DNA of 7,686 bases, taken from positions 1-7,686 of the forward strand of contig JAAWLY010000100.1 of NCBI GenBank assembly GCA_022798155.1. Direction: 5' to 3'. The notes under the pieces were generated by a model. It made no database searches. It saw only the letters and a program-made list of their open reading frames with translations, and was not told the origin of the DNA. Each line of letters starts with the position of its first letter. The stretch's first letter is position 1. Origin of the DNA: Lawsonibacter sp. (GTDB lineage: Bacteria; Bacillota; Clostridia; Oscillospirales; Oscillospiraceae). The translations under genes and the position numbers were made by a program. Below are positions 6,459 to 7,686 of this stretch, one piece after another.

Positions 6459-7667
6459 ATGAATGGAGCACAGGCACTGATTGAAAGCTTAAAACGAGAA
6501 GGCGTAACCCACATCTTCGGATACGCCGGGGCCACCATCTGCCCGGCGGTGGACGCGCTGAAGGACGCCCCAGAGATCGGCTACACCCTGGTGCGCACCG
6601 AGCAGAACGCAGGACACATGGCATCAGGCTACGCACGGGTCAGCGGCAAGGCGGGAGTGTGCATGGTGACCTCCGGCCCGGGGGCCACCAACCTGATCAC
6701 CGGCATCGCCACCGCCTATATGGACTCCATCCCCATGGTGGCCATCACCGGCCAGGTGCCCAGCAATCTGCTGGGGCGGGATATCTTCCAGGAGGTGGAC
6801 ATCACCGGCGCGGTAGCTCCTTTCTCCAAACACAGCTACCTGGTGAAGGACCCCAACCAGATTCCCCGGGTGGTCCGGGAGGCCTTCCACATCGCCTCCA
6901 CCGGCCGGCCCGGCCCGGTACTCATCGACATCCCCATTGATGTCCAGCAGCAGGCCCTAAAGGCCTTCGACTGGCCGGAGGCGGTGAATATCCGGGGGTA
7001 CAAGCCCAGTGTAAAGGGCAACGACCTTCAGATTAAGCGGGTGGTGGAGGCTATCTCCAAGGCCAGGCAGCCCATCATCTGCGCCGGAGGCGGCGTGTGG
7101 CTGGCCAACGCCCGGGAGGAGCTGCTGGAGCTGGCGGAGGGCACCGGCATCCCGGTGGTAAAGACCATGATGGGCATCTCCCTGATGCCCACTGACCACC
7201 CCCTGAACATGGGCATGATCGGGGCCCACGGCAATTTCTGCGCCAACAAGGCTTTGGCCAAGTCCGATCTGCTCATCATGGTGGGCACCCGGGCGGCCGA
7301 CCGGGCCATCATTCAGCCCGACGAAATTCAGCGGCGGATGGCCACCATCCACATCGATGTGGACCCGGCGGAGATCGGCAAGAACATGCAGGCCGCCGTC
7401 CCCCTGGTGGGGGACGTGAAGGTAATCCTCCGGCAGATACTGGACCTGGGGGTGGACGCCCCCGACTGCTCCGAGTGGCGGTCCAAGCTGGCCGACTACC
7501 GCAAGGCTGAGCTGAGCCGTCAGTTCCCCAGCCGCCCCGGCTCCGTCTTCCCCGGCACCGTCATGCGCAGGCTGGGCGCCAAGCTGGACGATGACGCGGT
7601 GGTTCCAGATATAATCCTCATTTCTATCCTAATTGTAAGGCGCTGTATCTTTTGCGGGAAAAATTAA
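6459..7667 (+). CDS. ilvB: Acetolactate synthase large subunit (thiamine-diphosphate enzyme), 3' end disrupted
   Basis: The enzyme condenses two pyruvates, or pyruvate and 2-oxobutyrate, in branched-chain amino acid synthesis. GGAGGTGA (6445-6452) sits six bases before the ATG. The pyrimidine-binding domain (1 to about 165) has the catalytic Glu E48 in RTEQNAGHMASGYAR, SGPGATNLITGIATAY, and ITGQVPSNLLGRDIFQEVDI. The central FAD domain (about 190-330) has GMIGAHGNFCANKAL, a GTRAADRA segment where the family usually has G-x-R-F-D-D-R, and IHIDVDPAEIGKN. The thiamine-diphosphate domain with its GDG...N motif is absent: after V382 (7604) the frame reads P-D-I and then unrelated residues to a TAA, giving 402 residues against about 550-570 for the family. 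The DNA turns AT-rich at the same point. The leucine T-box above fits this function. As written the product would be inactive. Confidence 0.88.
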   Translation: MNGAQALIESLKREGVTHIFGYAGATICPAVDALKDAPEIGYTLVRTEQNAGHMASGYARVSGKAGVCMVTSGPGATNLITGIATAYMDSIPMVAITGQVPSNLLGRDIFQEVDITGAVAPFSKHSYLVKDPNQIPRVVREAFHIASTGRPGPVLIDIPIDVQQQALKAFDWPEAVNIRGYKPSVKGNDLQIKRVVEAISKARQPIICAGGGVWLANAREELLELAEGTGIPVVKTMMGISLMPTDHPLNMGMIGAHGNFCANKALAKSDLLIMVGTRAADRAIIQPDEIQRRMATIHIDVDPAEIGKNMQAAVPLVGDVKVILRQILDLGVDAPDCSEWRSKLADYRKAELSRQFPSRPGSVFPGTVMRRLGAKLDDDAVVPDIILISILIVRRCIFCGKN

Positions 7668-7686
7668 TCCAAAAATATTCTTATTA
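7605..7686. other. AT-rich junction segment replacing the 3' part of the acetolactate synthase gene
   Basis: From about 7605-7613 the sequence no longer encodes the family and drops to about 30% GC (22 G/C in the last 74 bases), against the GC-rich gene before it. The encoded V-P-D-I could still be the start of the family's V-x-D-[VI]-G-Q, so the break may be as late as 7613. It may be the edge of an inserted mobile element, a rearrangement or an assembly artefact; no inverted repeat or transposase is visible in the 80 bases available. Confidence 0.6.

Noticed and set aside
7635..7658. GTAAGGCGC as the terminal repeat of an IS66-type element
   Set aside because: The first bases resemble the GTAA ends of that family, but the gene is already lost about 25-30 bases earlier, and no second end or transposase is visible.

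Overview
The window is a GC-rich stretch (coding regions mostly about 60-65% GC by eye) with strong GGAGG-type ribosome binding sites, a sporulation gene of the SpoIIQ type and a T-box leader. Together these point to a spore-forming Clostridia bacterium. The GC level and a CCCCCTT/AAGGGGG hairpin repeat would fit the Oscillospiraceae (Flavonifractor/Oscillibacter-like gut organisms), but that lineage call is inference.

Layout. (1) 2-1999 (+): the 3' part of a large multidomain protein with a NadD/cytidylyltransferase-like domain, a GNAT-like segment and a phosphoribosyltransferase-like domain; its 5' end lies outside the window. (2) 2015-2695 (+): a 226-residue protein I do not recognise, 15 bases downstream and noticeably less GC-rich. 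(3) 2719-2852: a 134-bp MITE-like element made of five consecutive hairpins with matching inverted ends. (4) 2883-4184 and 4197-5255 (+): a tight two-gene unit of a divergent lactate/malate dehydrogenase-like protein with a long N-terminal extension, and a flavodoxin/FMN-reductase-like protein with a four-cysteine cluster. A bidirectional terminator closes it. (5) 5292-6047 (-): a membrane-anchored M23-family protein of the SpoIIQ type, convergent with the preceding unit and preceded by a near-consensus forespore (sigma-F/G type) promoter. (6) 6134-6431 (+): a sigma-A type promoter and a complete T-box riboswitch with specifier CUC (Leu), a T-box bulge matching an A-discriminator tRNA, and a mutually exclusive antiterminator and terminator. 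(7) 6459-7667 (+): acetolactate synthase large subunit, the gene the T-box controls. Its reading frame leaves the family at about codon 383, where the DNA changes from GC-rich to about 30% GC, so the C-terminal thiamine-diphosphate domain is missing.

How the parts work together. The T-box and acetolactate synthase form a classical leucine-starvation-inducible branched-chain amino acid unit. The SpoIIQ-like gene is an independent forespore gene reading the other way from the same intergenic region. The dehydrogenase/flavoprotein pair looks like a redox unit of unknown substrate and is the best candidate here for an undescribed system. The first gene suggests nucleotide or cofactor chemistry, but its substrates cannot be read from the sequence.
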